Below the pieces are notes generated by a model, which was given only the letters and a program-made list of their open reading frames with translations, ran no database searches and was not told where the DNA came from. From assembly GCA_021324855.1 (NCBI GenBank), contig JAJPIG010000035.1, positions 1 to 64,000 on the forward strand: a DNA stretch of 64,000 nt. Direction: 5' to 3'. This document shows, one piece after another, positions 16,958 to 28,001 of this stretch. Made by a program: the position numbers and the translations under genes. The DNA is from Pseudomonadota bacterium. GTDB taxonomy: Bacteria > Desulfobacterota > Binatia > Binatales > Binataceae. Numbering within the stretch: the stretch's first letter is position 1; each line of letters begins with the position of its first letter.

Positions 16958-17682
16958 AGCGATGGCACGCTGCCCAGCGGCGCGATCGCAAGCCCAATCA
17001 GATAGCCGGCCGCCGCCGCGCTCATCGCGATCGTGAGAAACCGCAGCCCCGAAAGCCAGCACCGCTCGCGATTGGCGAGCCACCCCTGGAAATAGCCGAC
17101 CGTAAACAGCGTCAGCGCCGTCGTCGCCATCGCGGCGATCAATCCAGCGTGAACCGTGGCGATAAAGATGAACGGCAGTAGCGGCACCAGCGCGCCCGTG
17201 AGGAACGCCGCACCCATCGTGATGCCGTCGAGCAGCGCATTGCCGCCGGCGCTGCCGAGTCCATAAAGTTTGGCTTCGACGGTGGTGAGCAAGGCATGCG
17301 GCGAGCCGCTGAGCAGCTTAACCACGCGATACGCGGCCTCGCGCGTGAGCCCTTCACCAGCGAGCTTTTCCAGCAGCTCCTCCTGCAGGACGTAAGGTTG
17401 CGCGGCGGCTTCCTGCCGGGTGCGCGCCAACTCGCCGCGAATCACTTCGACCTCGGCGCGCGTGCCGAGATACGCTCCCGCGCCCATCGAGAGCGCTCCT
17501 GCCGCGGTCGAGGCAAGCGCCGCCATGATGATCTGCGTGCGGCCGTTAACCGCGCCGCTCAATCCCGCCAGTACGCCGGCGGTGGTAAGGACGCCGTCCT
17601 GCACGCCGAAGACGATCTCACGCACGCTCGAGAGGCGTTCGAAGAGGCGCCGCTTTTCGGCGGGATCGAGCGCGACGGCCAC
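16954..17682 (-). CDS. VIT1/CCC1-family divalent metal (Fe/Mn) transporter
   Basis: 242-residue membrane protein of the vacuolar iron transporter type. The N-terminal REIVFGVQDGVLTTAGVLAG is the family signature, followed by ALSMGAGAYLGTRAEVEVIR, a cytosolic metal-binding helical region rich in Glu (EELLEKLAGEGL), and three C-terminal membrane helices. It probably moves Fe2+ or Mn2+ across the cytoplasmic membrane. The start is GTG 17682, only 3 nt after the peroxiredoxin gene, so metal transport and peroxide defence are cotranscribed. The next small gene overlaps its stop. Confidence 0.9.
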   Translation of the reverse strand: MAVALDPAEKRRLFERLSSVREIVFGVQDGVLTTAGVLAGLSGAVNGRTQIIMAALASTAAGALSMGAGAYLGTRAEVEVIRGELARTRQEAAAQPYVLQEELLEKLAGEGLTREAAYRVVKLLSGSPHALLTTVEAKLYGLGSAGGNALLDGITMGAAFLTGALVPLLPFIFIATVHAGLIAAMATTALTLFTVGYFQGWLANRERCWLSGLRFLTIAMSAAAAGYLIGLAIAPLGSVPSL

Positions 17683-17685
17683 CGG

Positions 17686-18213
17686 CTAAAGATCGCTTTC
17701 GAGGGGACCGAAGCCGGCGCCCGGCTGCCATTCCGCCGGACACAGGCGGCCGGTGCGGATGGCCCGCACGATGCGCAGCGTTTCGCTTACGCTCCGTCCG
17801 ATGTTGAGCGGGCATGCCATGGCGAAAGCGATCTCGCGCCTGCGATCGACTACGAAGGTCGCGCGCAGAGCGACCTTCTTCGTTTCGTCGAAAACTCCGT
17901 AAGCGCGTGCGACTTCGCCGCGTTCGTCTGCGAGCAAGGGGTAATCGATTCCACCCAGCTCGCGAATCCAGCGGATGTGACTCTCGGCCGAATCGACGCT
18001 GACGCCGATCAGGCTGGTGTTCTCAGCGCGGAACTCGGCGATCCGATGATGAAATCCAACCACCTCGGTCGGGCAGATGAACGAAAAATCGCGCGGGTAG
18101 AAGAACAGCACCAGCATCTCGGTCGTGATCTGCCGGAGCGCGAGCCGATCGATTCGATCGCCTTTCGCGCACGGCAGGTCGAAGGGCGGCGCAACATCAC
18201 CGGGCTTGAGCAT
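17686..18213 (-). CDS. Peroxiredoxin (AhpC/TSA, 2-Cys type)
   Basis: 175-residue peroxiredoxin. The peroxidatic Cys is C47 in FYPRDFSFICPTEV and the likely resolving Cys is C158 in GRLCPAEWQPG, the position used in typical 2-Cys AhpC/Prx1 proteins. DERGEVARAYGVFDE and TFVVDRRREI are also conserved. It reduces peroxides with thioredoxin or AhpF-like donors. It leads a short operon with the VIT1-type transporter. Confidence 0.93.
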   Translation of the reverse strand: MLKPGDVAPPFDLPCAKGDRIDRLALRQITTEMLVLFFYPRDFSFICPTEVVGFHHRIAEFRAENTSLIGVSVDSAESHIRWIRELGGIDYPLLADERGEVARAYGVFDETKKVALRATFVVDRRREIAFAMACPLNIGRSVSETLRIVRAIRTGRLCPAEWQPGAGFGPLESDL

Positions 18214-18266
18214 CGCTATTCACCGAAGCACCTGAAGTACTCAAGGGAGCGACCAATTCAAAGAGG

Positions 18267-19004
18267 CTACTCAATCTCATAGACCAGCGAAACAGTCGCA
18301 GGCACCGTGATCTCGTTGGGCTGGACCGGCGTAGGCGCGCTCGCCGCCGCCATCGCCATCATCCGCGGCTCGACCGGCATCGGCCGGGGCTCCGAAATCG
18401 TCGAGGCGCTCGCGATGCGTCCGAGCTTGACCCCCAGCGCGGCGGCGAGCGCCTGTGCCTGCGTCTGCGCATCCTTGGAAGCCTTCGTGATCGCTTCGCT
18501 GCGCGCATGACCGTCGTCCTGGAGCGCGAAATTCAAAAAGTTGATCCGATTCGCGCCGGCCGCGATCGCGGTGTCGATCAATCCACCGAGCAGATCGATC
18601 GCGCCGGTTTGGATCGTGATCGAATTTTCGGCGCGATAACCGACGATCGTCGGCTTCGACTGCTCGGTTTGATTCGAATACTCGGGGTAGAGCGAATACC
18701 CCCCGGTCCAGACGCGGCCTTTGCCCTGGAGCTTGCCCTCGAGCGCCTTCACGACCTTTTGCGCAAGATCGGCGTTGAGGTTCGCGCACTCCTGCGCGGT
18801 GACGGCATGGGTCTCGATCGCGAGGTTGAGGAACGCGAGGTCAGGCGTCGCATGGGCTTCGCCATGGCCGCGCACTTCGATCGTGCGCAACGGCTGAGCA
18901 GACGGGGGCTGCGCCGGCATCATCGGGCCCTGCGCGCGCGCAGCAGGTAGAGCAGCCGCGAAAAGGATGATCGACGCGGTCGCCATTGTAATCCAAAGCT
19001 TCAT
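18267..19004 (-). CDS. SIMPL-domain (DUF541) periplasmic protein
   Basis: 245 residues from ATG 19004, chosen because AGGAGA lies 7 nt upstream; an upstream start at 19061 lacks this. A signal peptide (MKLWITMATASIILFAAALP then AARAQ) precedes the SIMPL/DUF541 domain, recognisable from IEVRGHGEAHATPDLAFLNL, GYRAENSITIQT and ARSEAITKASKDAQTQAQAL. Members are exported oligomeric proteins of uncertain role, some linked to oxidative stress. It is divergent from proS. Confidence 0.88.
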   Translation of the reverse strand: MKLWITMATASIILFAAALPAARAQGPMMPAQPPSAQPLRTIEVRGHGEAHATPDLAFLNLAIETHAVTAQECANLNADLAQKVVKALEGKLQGKGRVWTGGYSLYPEYSNQTEQSKPTIVGYRAENSITIQTGAIDLLGGLIDTAIAAGANRINFLNFALQDDGHARSEAITKASKDAQTQAQALAAALGVKLGRIASASTISEPRPMPVEPRMMAMAAASAPTPVQPNEITVPATVSLVYEIE

Positions 19005-19126
19005 CGATTCGTCTCCTGTCGGTTGCCTCGGCTTGAGGCTATCCTTATTGATGTTCAACACTGACGATTCAACTGCATCGACCAGCGGATCGCCCCGCTG
19101 CTGCTCAATGTTGACGGGATAACTGG

Positions 19127-20590
19127 ATGGCTTACAAGCAGGACGACAAGAAGGTAACCCCGCGCAGCCAGGACTTTGCGGCCTGGTACAACGATATCAT
19201 CCTGCGCGCGGAGCTGGCGGATTATTCGCCGGTGCGCGGATGTATCGTGTTCCGGCCCGACGGCTTCGCGGTCTGGGAAGCGCTGCGCGACGAGCTCGAT
19301 CGGCGCATCAAGGAGACCGGCGCGCGCAACGCCTATTTTCCGCTCTTCATCCCGCAAAGCTTTCTGCAAAAGGAAGCGCAGCATGTCCAGGGCTTCGCGC
19401 CCGAGGTCGCAGTGGTGACGCATGGCGGCGGGAAGGAACTCGAGGAGCCGCTGATCGTGCGGCCGACCAGCGAGACGATCATCAATCACATGTTCGCGCA
19501 ATGGATTCACTCGCATCGCGACCTGCCGCTGATGCTGAACCAGTGGTGCAACGTGGTGCGATGGGAGATGCGCACGCGGCTCTTTCTGCGCACCGCCGAA
19601 TTCCTGTGGCAGGAGGGGCATACGGCGCACGCGACACGCGAAGAGGCCGAGCGCGAGACGCTCACGATGCTCGAGACGTATCGCGGGTTCATCGAGGAGT
19701 TCCTCGCCGTGCCGCTAATCTACGGGCGCAAGAGCGCGGCGGAGCGCTTCCCCGGCGCCGAAGAGACATACACGGTCGAAGGCCTGATGGGCGACGGACG
19801 CGCGCTGCAGTGCGGCACCTCGCATTTTCTGGGACAGAATTTCGCCAAGGCGTTCGAGATCCGCTTTTTGGACGAGCAGAACCAGATGCAGTTCGCATGG
19901 CAAACGAGCTGGGGCGTTTCGACGCGCCTGCTCGGCGCGCTGGTGATGGTCCACGGCGACGACCAGGGTCTGCGGCTGCCGCCGGCGGTCGCCTCGACGC
20001 AGGTCGTGATCGTGCCGATCTGGCGCAAGCCCGAGGAACGCGAAAAAGTCCTGCACGCAGCGGCGAACGTGTTTCAGGCGCTCAAGACAGCGGGGGTGCG
20101 CGTGCGCGTCGATGAGCGAGAAGGCGTCACGCCGGGATTCAAGTTCAATGACTGGGAGATGCGCGGCGTGCCGCTGCGGATCGAGATCGGGCCGCGCGAT
20201 GTCGCCGCGGGCGAAGTAGTCGCCGCGCGCCGAGACCTTGCGGGGCCAACCGCGAAAAGCAAGCTGGTATCATCAACGGTCGCCGAGCGCGTGCCGGCGC
20301 TGCTCAATGAGATCCAGAAGAATCTGCTGACGCAGGCGCGCGATGCGATGCTGGCGAACACGCGGCAGTTCGATTCTTATGACGCGCTGCGCGCGCAAAT
20401 GGAAGGCGAAGGCGGGGGAGGCTTCGCGGACATCTATTGGTGCGGCAAGGCGGAGTGCGAAACGAAAATTCGCGAGGAGACCCGCGCGACCTGCCGCGCT
20501 ATTCCGCTCGATCAAAAGGTCGAGGTCGGCGCGTGCATCGTATGCGGCGAACCCGCCCCGGAACGCGCCCTCTTCGCGAAGGCGTATTGA
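19127..20590 (+). CDS. proS: Prolyl-tRNA synthetase, type 3 (archaeal/eukaryotic-like)
   Basis: 487-residue class II synthetase. The short form without the editing insertion is evident: motif 1 region NAYFPLFIPQSFLQKEAQHV, motif 2 VRWEMRTRLFLRTAEFLWQE, GHTAHATREEAE, motif 3 region with WGVSTRLLGALVMVHGDDQG, an anticodon-binding domain (VVIVPIWRK...), and the C-terminal zinc-like domain with CGKAECETK and CIVCGEPA. This archaeal/eukaryotic-like form occurs in scattered bacterial phyla. It converges with trpS 7 nt away. Confidence 0.97.
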   Translation: MAYKQDDKKVTPRSQDFAAWYNDIILRAELADYSPVRGCIVFRPDGFAVWEALRDELDRRIKETGARNAYFPLFIPQSFLQKEAQHVQGFAPEVAVVTHGGGKELEEPLIVRPTSETIINHMFAQWIHSHRDLPLMLNQWCNVVRWEMRTRLFLRTAEFLWQEGHTAHATREEAERETLTMLETYRGFIEEFLAVPLIYGRKSAAERFPGAEETYTVEGLMGDGRALQCGTSHFLGQNFAKAFEIRFLDEQNQMQFAWQTSWGVSTRLLGALVMVHGDDQGLRLPPAVASTQVVIVPIWRKPEEREKVLHAAANVFQALKTAGVRVRVDEREGVTPGFKFNDWEMRGVPLRIEIGPRDVAAGEVVAARRDLAGPTAKSKLVSSTVAERVPALLNEIQKNLLTQARDAMLANTRQFDSYDALRAQMEGEGGGGFADIYWCGKAECETKIREETRATCRAIPLDQKVEVGACIVCGEPAPERALFAKAY

Positions 20591-20597
20591 TAGAGAG

Positions 20598-22788
<2,191 letters not shown>

Positions 22789-22899
22789 CGAAGTCTTCAG
22801 CACCGCCCCTCAGGCTCGCGATTTTATACGATTGCTCAGTGGATGCGCGACCGGCGCGTTGAGCGCGATGACGTGCCATGATAATTGCCGGAGGTGCCG

Positions 22900-23763
22900 A
22901 TGCATCCGATAAAATCCGTCGGGCTCGTGGTCAAGCGCGACGACGAACGGGCGCTTAAGCTCGCGCGCCACCTTTGCCATTGGATTCGAGCGCAGGGTCT
23001 GATCGCGATCGTCGAAAGCCAGTTCGCAGGGCAGCTCGAAGCCGAACCGCACGACACGCGGGCGCTGGCGGCGCGCGCCGATCTGATCGTCGTGCTCGGC
23101 GGCGACGGCACGTTGCTCGGGGTCGCGCGGCTGATTGGAAAACGCGAGACGCCGATTCTCGGCGTGAATCTCGGCGGCCTCGGCTTCCTCACCGAAATCA
23201 CGGTCGATGAAGCGTTGCCGACCCTCGGACGGATCGTCGCCGGCGACTACGACGTCGACCGGCGCATCACGATCGAAGCGATCATCGAGCCGCGCGAGGG
23301 CTCGCATCGCCATCAGATTCGAAATTTTTGCGCGCTCAACGACGTGGTGTTGAATCGCCACGCGCTCGGCAAGATGCTCGACATGCACGTGACCGCGCGC
23401 GGGGAGTTGTTTTGCATCTATCGCGCGGATGGACTTATCATCTCGACGCCGACCGGCTCGACGGCTTACGCGCTCAGCGCCGGCGGCCCGATTCTTTACC
23501 CGACGCTCGCCGTTACGTTGCTCGCGCCCATCTGCCCGCATACGCTCACCAATCGCCCGGTCGTTCTGCCCGATGACTTCGAGCTGGAAATTCGACTGGG
23601 TCCAACCGACCACGACGCACGCGTTACGGTCGACGGCCAGGAGACGGCCGACGTCGGCCCGAGCGATCTCATCCGGATTCGCCGCGGCAGCCATGCCGTC
23701 GCGCTGGTGCGCTCGGCCCATCCGTACTTCGAAATCTGGCGCAACAAGCTGCGCTGGGGATGA
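22900..23763 (+). CDS. nadK: NAD kinase
   Basis: 287 residues from ATG 22900, which has GGAGG 5 nt upstream; the longer TTG start at 22885 is less likely. The phosphate-binding GGDGT motif is in VVLGGDGTLLGVARL, followed by NLGGLGFLTE, the catalytic-site CALNDVVLNRHALGKM, DGLIISTPTGSTAYALSAGG, and VDGQETADVGPSDLIRI. It makes NADP from NAD and ATP or polyphosphate. recN begins 28 nt downstream, a common nadK-recN pairing. Confidence 0.97.
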   Translation: MHPIKSVGLVVKRDDERALKLARHLCHWIRAQGLIAIVESQFAGQLEAEPHDTRALAARADLIVVLGGDGTLLGVARLIGKRETPILGVNLGGLGFLTEITVDEALPTLGRIVAGDYDVDRRITIEAIIEPREGSHRHQIRNFCALNDVVLNRHALGKMLDMHVTARGELFCIYRADGLIISTPTGSTAYALSAGGPILYPTLAVTLLAPICPHTLTNRPVVLPDDFELEIRLGPTDHDARVTVDGQETADVGPSDLIRIRRGSHAVALVRSAHPYFEIWRNKLRWG

Positions 23764-23791
23764 GGCGCTGCGCGGGGCGGAGGCGGATCGG

Positions 23792-25483
23792 ATGCTGATC
23801 GAACTGCGTATCCGCAACTTCGCCGTCATCAAGGAGGCGGAGCTCGTGTTCGGCCCCGGACTCAATGTGCTCTCGGGCGAGACCGGCGCCGGCAAGACCA
23901 TCATTATGAGTGCGCTCGGCCTGCTGCTCGGCATCCGCGCCTCGCCCGACATGATCCGCGCCGATGCGAAAGAGGCGACGGTCGAGGGGCTGTTCGAGCT
24001 TGAAGGCGATTCGCCCGCGATCGAGACACTCGGCGAGATCGCCGGTCACAATGGCAACCATGAGCTGCTGATTCGCCGCACAATCACGGAGGGTGGCCGC
24101 TCGCGCGTCGTGATCAACGATCAGATGGCGACGGTGCAGACGCTGGCGCGGCTCGGCGCGAGCCTGGTCCAGGTCTACGGCCAGCACGAGCAACAGACGC
24201 TGCTCCGCAACGAGAGCCATCGCCAGATCCTCGATCGTCACGCGGGACTCGAAGCGATGCTCGCGGAGTATCGCGCCGCATACGATCGCGCGCGCGAATT
24301 GCAGTCGCGGCTTGACGAACTTATGCGGCGCGAGAGCGAGCGCGCCTCGATGCTGGAGCTTGCGCGCTTCCGCGTGATGGAACTGGAACGCGCGAACCTG
24401 AAACCGGGCGAGGACGAGGAGCTAAATCGCGAGCGCGCGATGCTGGCCAACGCGGCGCGGCTGATGGCCGCGGCGGCGGAGGCGCATCAGATGCTTACCG
24501 GCGACGAGGCGGGCTCAATCGCGCGCGCCGGCGCGCGATTGAGCGAAGCCGCGGCGATCGATCCGAAGATCGCCGCAGCGCTCGAGATGGTCGCGGCGGC
24601 GCGCGCCAATCTCGACGAGGCGGCGCGCGCGCTCGAAGATTACCTGGACCGCGAGGCGGCCGATCCCGCCCGCCTCGAGCAGGTCGACGCACGGCTCCAG
24701 GAGCTGACGCGGCTCAAGCGCAAGTACGGCGGCTCGATCGAGAGCGCGATCGAAACCCTGGCTCGTTCGCGCGACGAGATCGCGGCATTGGAAAACGTCG
24801 AGAGCGAACGCGCGGCTGCGGTACGCGCGCTCGAAACGGCACTTAACGAGCTGGCGGCGATGGCCGACGAACTTCACAAGCGACGGCTTCGCGACGGCGC
24901 GGAGCTCGAGCGGCTGATGGCGGCGGAGCTTAAGACGCTCGGGATGCGCAACGCGGCGTTCGCGGCGCGCGTCACCGCGATCGACGCAAGCGAGGCCGGC
25001 CTCGTTCATCAGGGAATCGCTTTGGGCTCGTCAGGCGCGGACGCGGTCGAGTTCCTGCTTGCGCCGAACCTCGGCCAGACGCCGATGCCTCTCGGGAGGG
25101 TCGCTTCGGGCGGCGAGCTTTCGCGCGTGATGCTCGCGCTCAAGCGATTGGAGGCGCAGCGCCGCGGGCTGCCGACGATGATCTTCGACGAAGTCGACGC
25201 CGGAATCGGCGGCGAGATCGCGCAGGTCGTCGGGAGCAAGCTCAAACAGCTCGCGCGATTCCATCAGGTGCTGTGCGTCACTCATCTGCCGCAAATCGCG
25301 GCCTTTGCCGATCATCATTTCGTCGTCGAGAAGCTGGAGCGCGGCGGATCGACCACCAGCCGCGTGACAACGCTTGAGCCCGGCGAACGCACCGACGAAA
25401 TCGCGCGGATGCTGGGCGGAGCGCAAATCTCGGACAAGCTCCGGCGCGCCGCCCGGGAACTGATCGAACGGGCGCAAGGCTGA
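23792..25483 (+). CDS. recN: DNA repair protein RecN
   Basis: 563-residue SMC-like ATPase. Starts MLIELRIRNFAVIKEAEL at ATG 23792 with GGAGG about 8 nt upstream; upstream in-frame codons belong to the nadK shadow. Walker A is GETGAGKT (about 30-37). A coiled-coil middle of about 300 residues rich in Glu/Arg/Ala follows. The C-terminal lobe has the signature VASGGELSRVMLALKR, Walker B PTMIFDEVDAGIGGEIAQVV and the CVTHLPQIAAFADHHF switch. It acts in double-strand break repair. Confidence 0.97.
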   Translation: MLIELRIRNFAVIKEAELVFGPGLNVLSGETGAGKTIIMSALGLLLGIRASPDMIRADAKEATVEGLFELEGDSPAIETLGEIAGHNGNHELLIRRTITEGGRSRVVINDQMATVQTLARLGASLVQVYGQHEQQTLLRNESHRQILDRHAGLEAMLAEYRAAYDRARELQSRLDELMRRESERASMLELARFRVMELERANLKPGEDEELNRERAMLANAARLMAAAAEAHQMLTGDEAGSIARAGARLSEAAAIDPKIAAALEMVAAARANLDEAARALEDYLDREAADPARLEQVDARLQELTRLKRKYGGSIESAIETLARSRDEIAALENVESERAAAVRALETALNELAAMADELHKRRLRDGAELERLMAAELKTLGMRNAAFAARVTAIDASEAGLVHQGIALGSSGADAVEFLLAPNLGQTPMPLGRVASGGELSRVMLALKRLEAQRRGLPTMIFDEVDAGIGGEIAQVVGSKLKQLARFHQVLCVTHLPQIAAFADHHFVVEKLERGGSTTSRVTTLEPGERTDEIARMLGGAQISDKLRRAARELIERAQG

Positions 25484-25498
25484 TATCCATCGGCGCAT

Positions 25499-27838
25499 AT
25501 GGCAATTGACCGCCAGGCTTCTCTCGGCGAGCGGCAGCTCCAGGGCTTGACCACCGAGGAGGCGCGCAAGCGTCTTCTGGAGTATGGGCCGAACGCCGTG
25601 GCCGAGGAGAAGCAGCATCTGCTGCTGGCGCTGCTCGGCAAATTCTGGGCGCCGGTCCCGTGGATGCTTGAAGTTACGATTGTTCTCGAACTGATGTTGA
25701 GGAAGTTCATCGAGGGCTTCGTCATCGGGCTGTTGCTGATCTTCAATGCGTCGCTGAGCCTGCTCCAGGAAAATCGAGCGCGGAGCGCGCTCGAATTGTT
25801 AAAAAAACGGCTTGCCGTCCCCGCCCGGGTTTTGCGTGATGGCGTATGGCGGCTGGTTCCGGCGGAGGAATTGGTGCCGGGTGATTGCGTGCATTTGCAG
25901 TTGGGAGATGTTGTGCCGGCTGACATCAACCTGCGCGCGGGAGAAGTGCTGATCGATCAGTCGGTGCTTACCGGGGAGTCGGTGCCGAGCGAAATCGGCG
26001 AGGGCAAGACCGCTTACGCCGGTTCGCTGGTCCAGCGGGGCTGGGCGAACGGCGAGGTCATCGCAACCGGCAGTCGAACCTTCTTCGGCCGGACCGCCGA
26101 GTTGGTGCGTTCGGCGAAAACCGGCAGTCATTTGGAGAACATCATCTTCGCCATCGTGAAGTACATGGTTGCGATGGACACCGTCCTGGCGGCGGTCGTG
26201 TTTCTTTATGCCACCGCGATGCGGATGCCGCTCACCGATACGCTGCCGTTCGTGCTGATCCTGTTGGTCGCTTCGGTTCCGGTTGCGCTGCCCGCCACTT
26301 TCACGCTGGCGACGGCCCTCGGCGCCGTGGAATTAGCCGGAAAAGGCGTGCTGGTCACGCGCCTGTCTGCGATCGAAGAAGCGGCCGCGATGGACATGTT
26401 GTGCAGCGATAAGACCGGAACGATAACCAGGAACGAGTTATCGGTGGCGGCCTCCCACTCCTACCCGCCCTTCAACGATCAAGACCTCTTGCGGTTCGGG
26501 GCCTATGCGAGCGACGAAGCAGGCCGTGACCCGATCGATCTCGCGGTTCTCGCGGCTGCGAAAGCCGCGGGTATGCTCGCGCCCGGGACCCAGCGGTTCA
26601 AATTTATTCCATTCGAGCCGGCAACCAAGCTGGCCGAGGCTGTGATCATTCAGGATGGCAAGGAAGTGCATGTCCTTAAGGGAGCGCCGCAGGCGGTCGC
26701 CGCGCGCGCAGGCCATCCCGCCGACATCGACGCCGATGTCGCGCGGCTGGCGTCGGGAGGTTACCGGGTGCTGGCGGTAGCCGGCGGTCCCCAGGGCGCC
26801 ATCCGCATAATGGGGCTCCTCGCGCTTCACGATCCTCCGCGCGATGACTCGAAACGTTTAATCGCCGGTCTAAACGAATTGGGCGTACGCGTCGCGATGG
26901 TGACGGGAGACGGAATCGCGACCGCTCGGGCGATCGCCGCCGAGGTCGGGATCGCAGGCCGCGTTTGTACTTCGGCGGATCTGCGCAGGAACATCGAGCA
27001 GGCGCTCGATTGTGCGGTCTTCGCGAACGTCTTTCCGGAAGACAAGTTTCATCTGGTGCGCGTTCTCCAGAAGGCAGGGCATGTGGTTGGAATGACAGGC
27101 GACGGGGTCAACGACGCGCCCGCTTTGAAACAGGCGGAAGTCGGCATCGCGGTTGCCAACGCCACCGACGTGGCCAAGGCTTCCGCCAGCCTGGTGCTCA
27201 CCAATCCCGGTTTGATCGACGCGCTCGCGGCCGTCGCAACCAGCCGTTGCATCTACCAGCGGATGCTGACCTACACGCTCAATAAGATCATTAAGACCGT
27301 CGAGATCGGACTGTTTCTGAGCGTCGGCGTGATTCTGACCCGCAGCTTCATCGTCACGCCGCTGCTGATCGTCCTGCTGCTGTTCACCAACGACTTCGTG
27401 ACCATGTCAATCGCGACCGACCACGTCTTGCCATCCAGAATGCCCGATCGCTGGAAAATCCGGGCCCTGATGCTGGCGGGAATGAGCCTCGGCGCGCTCG
27501 TCCTGCTTCTGTCGTTCGGAATATTTTTGTATGCGCGCGCTGTTCTGCGCCTGCCGCTCCCTCAGTTGCAGACCCTGGTCTTCATAACCCTCGTGTTCAC
27601 CGGTCAGGGAATGGTCTACCTGGTGCGCGAGCGCCGCCATCTTTGGCATTCCGCGCCAAGCCGATGGATGGTGGTCAGCTCGATAGTAGATGTCGCGGTC
27701 GTCGGTTTGATGTCGCGGGCGGGGATTTTGATGTCGCCGTTGCCGGGTCCGCTGATCGGCTCAGTGCTTCTGACATGCGCGCTCTATCTGATTGCGCTCG
27801 ACTTTCTGAAGGTGCCAATTTTGCAACGCGCCCGCTGA
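25499..27838 (+). CDS. Plasma-membrane-type proton-pumping P3A ATPase
   Basis: 779-residue P-type ATPase. The phosphorylated Asp is D304 in CSDKTGTITRNELSV; the transport-site motif PVALP is at 261-265, the actuator loop is VLTGESVPSEIGEGKTAYAG, and the hinge is MTGDGVNDAPALKQAEVGIA. The short cytosolic nucleotide-binding domain and the PVALP motif fit H+-ATPases of subfamily IIIA. About ten membrane helices are visible. It would build a proton gradient or expel protons in acid conditions. It starts 15 nt after recN, without a clear ribosome binding site. Confidence 0.93.
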   Translation: MAIDRQASLGERQLQGLTTEEARKRLLEYGPNAVAEEKQHLLLALLGKFWAPVPWMLEVTIVLELMLRKFIEGFVIGLLLIFNASLSLLQENRARSALELLKKRLAVPARVLRDGVWRLVPAEELVPGDCVHLQLGDVVPADINLRAGEVLIDQSVLTGESVPSEIGEGKTAYAGSLVQRGWANGEVIATGSRTFFGRTAELVRSAKTGSHLENIIFAIVKYMVAMDTVLAAVVFLYATAMRMPLTDTLPFVLILLVASVPVALPATFTLATALGAVELAGKGVLVTRLSAIEEAAAMDMLCSDKTGTITRNELSVAASHSYPPFNDQDLLRFGAYASDEAGRDPIDLAVLAAAKAAGMLAPGTQRFKFIPFEPATKLAEAVIIQDGKEVHVLKGAPQAVAARAGHPADIDADVARLASGGYRVLAVAGGPQGAIRIMGLLALHDPPRDDSKRLIAGLNELGVRVAMVTGDGIATARAIAAEVGIAGRVCTSADLRRNIEQALDCAVFANVFPEDKFHLVRVLQKAGHVVGMTGDGVNDAPALKQAEVGIAVANATDVAKASASLVLTNPGLIDALAAVATSRCIYQRMLTYTLNKIIKTVEIGLFLSVGVILTRSFIVTPLLIVLLLFTNDFVTMSIATDHVLPSRMPDRWKIRALMLAGMSLGALVLLLSFGIFLYARAVLRLPLPQLQTLVFITLVFTGQGMVYLVRERRHLWHSAPSRWMVVSSIVDVAVVGLMSRAGILMSPLPGPLIGSVLLTCALYLIALDFLKVPILQRAR

Positions 27839-28001
27839 GCCATCCACAGCAGCTAAGTTACAGATTCGGAGAAAGTTGATTGTTTCTTTCATCCGCCTGA
27901 TCGCCGGCGATTTCGGCGCGGCGGGCTTTTCCGCTATCCTTGCCGCCTTGCCTTCCGCCGACGAGCATAATCGCACTTCCGTTCCATTGCTTCGGTTCAC
28001 G

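Noticed and set aside
16958-17083. Longer version of the small gene after the VIT1-type transporter
   Set aside because: This part lies wholly within the transporter gene; the GTG at 16957 overlapping the stop explains the gene better.
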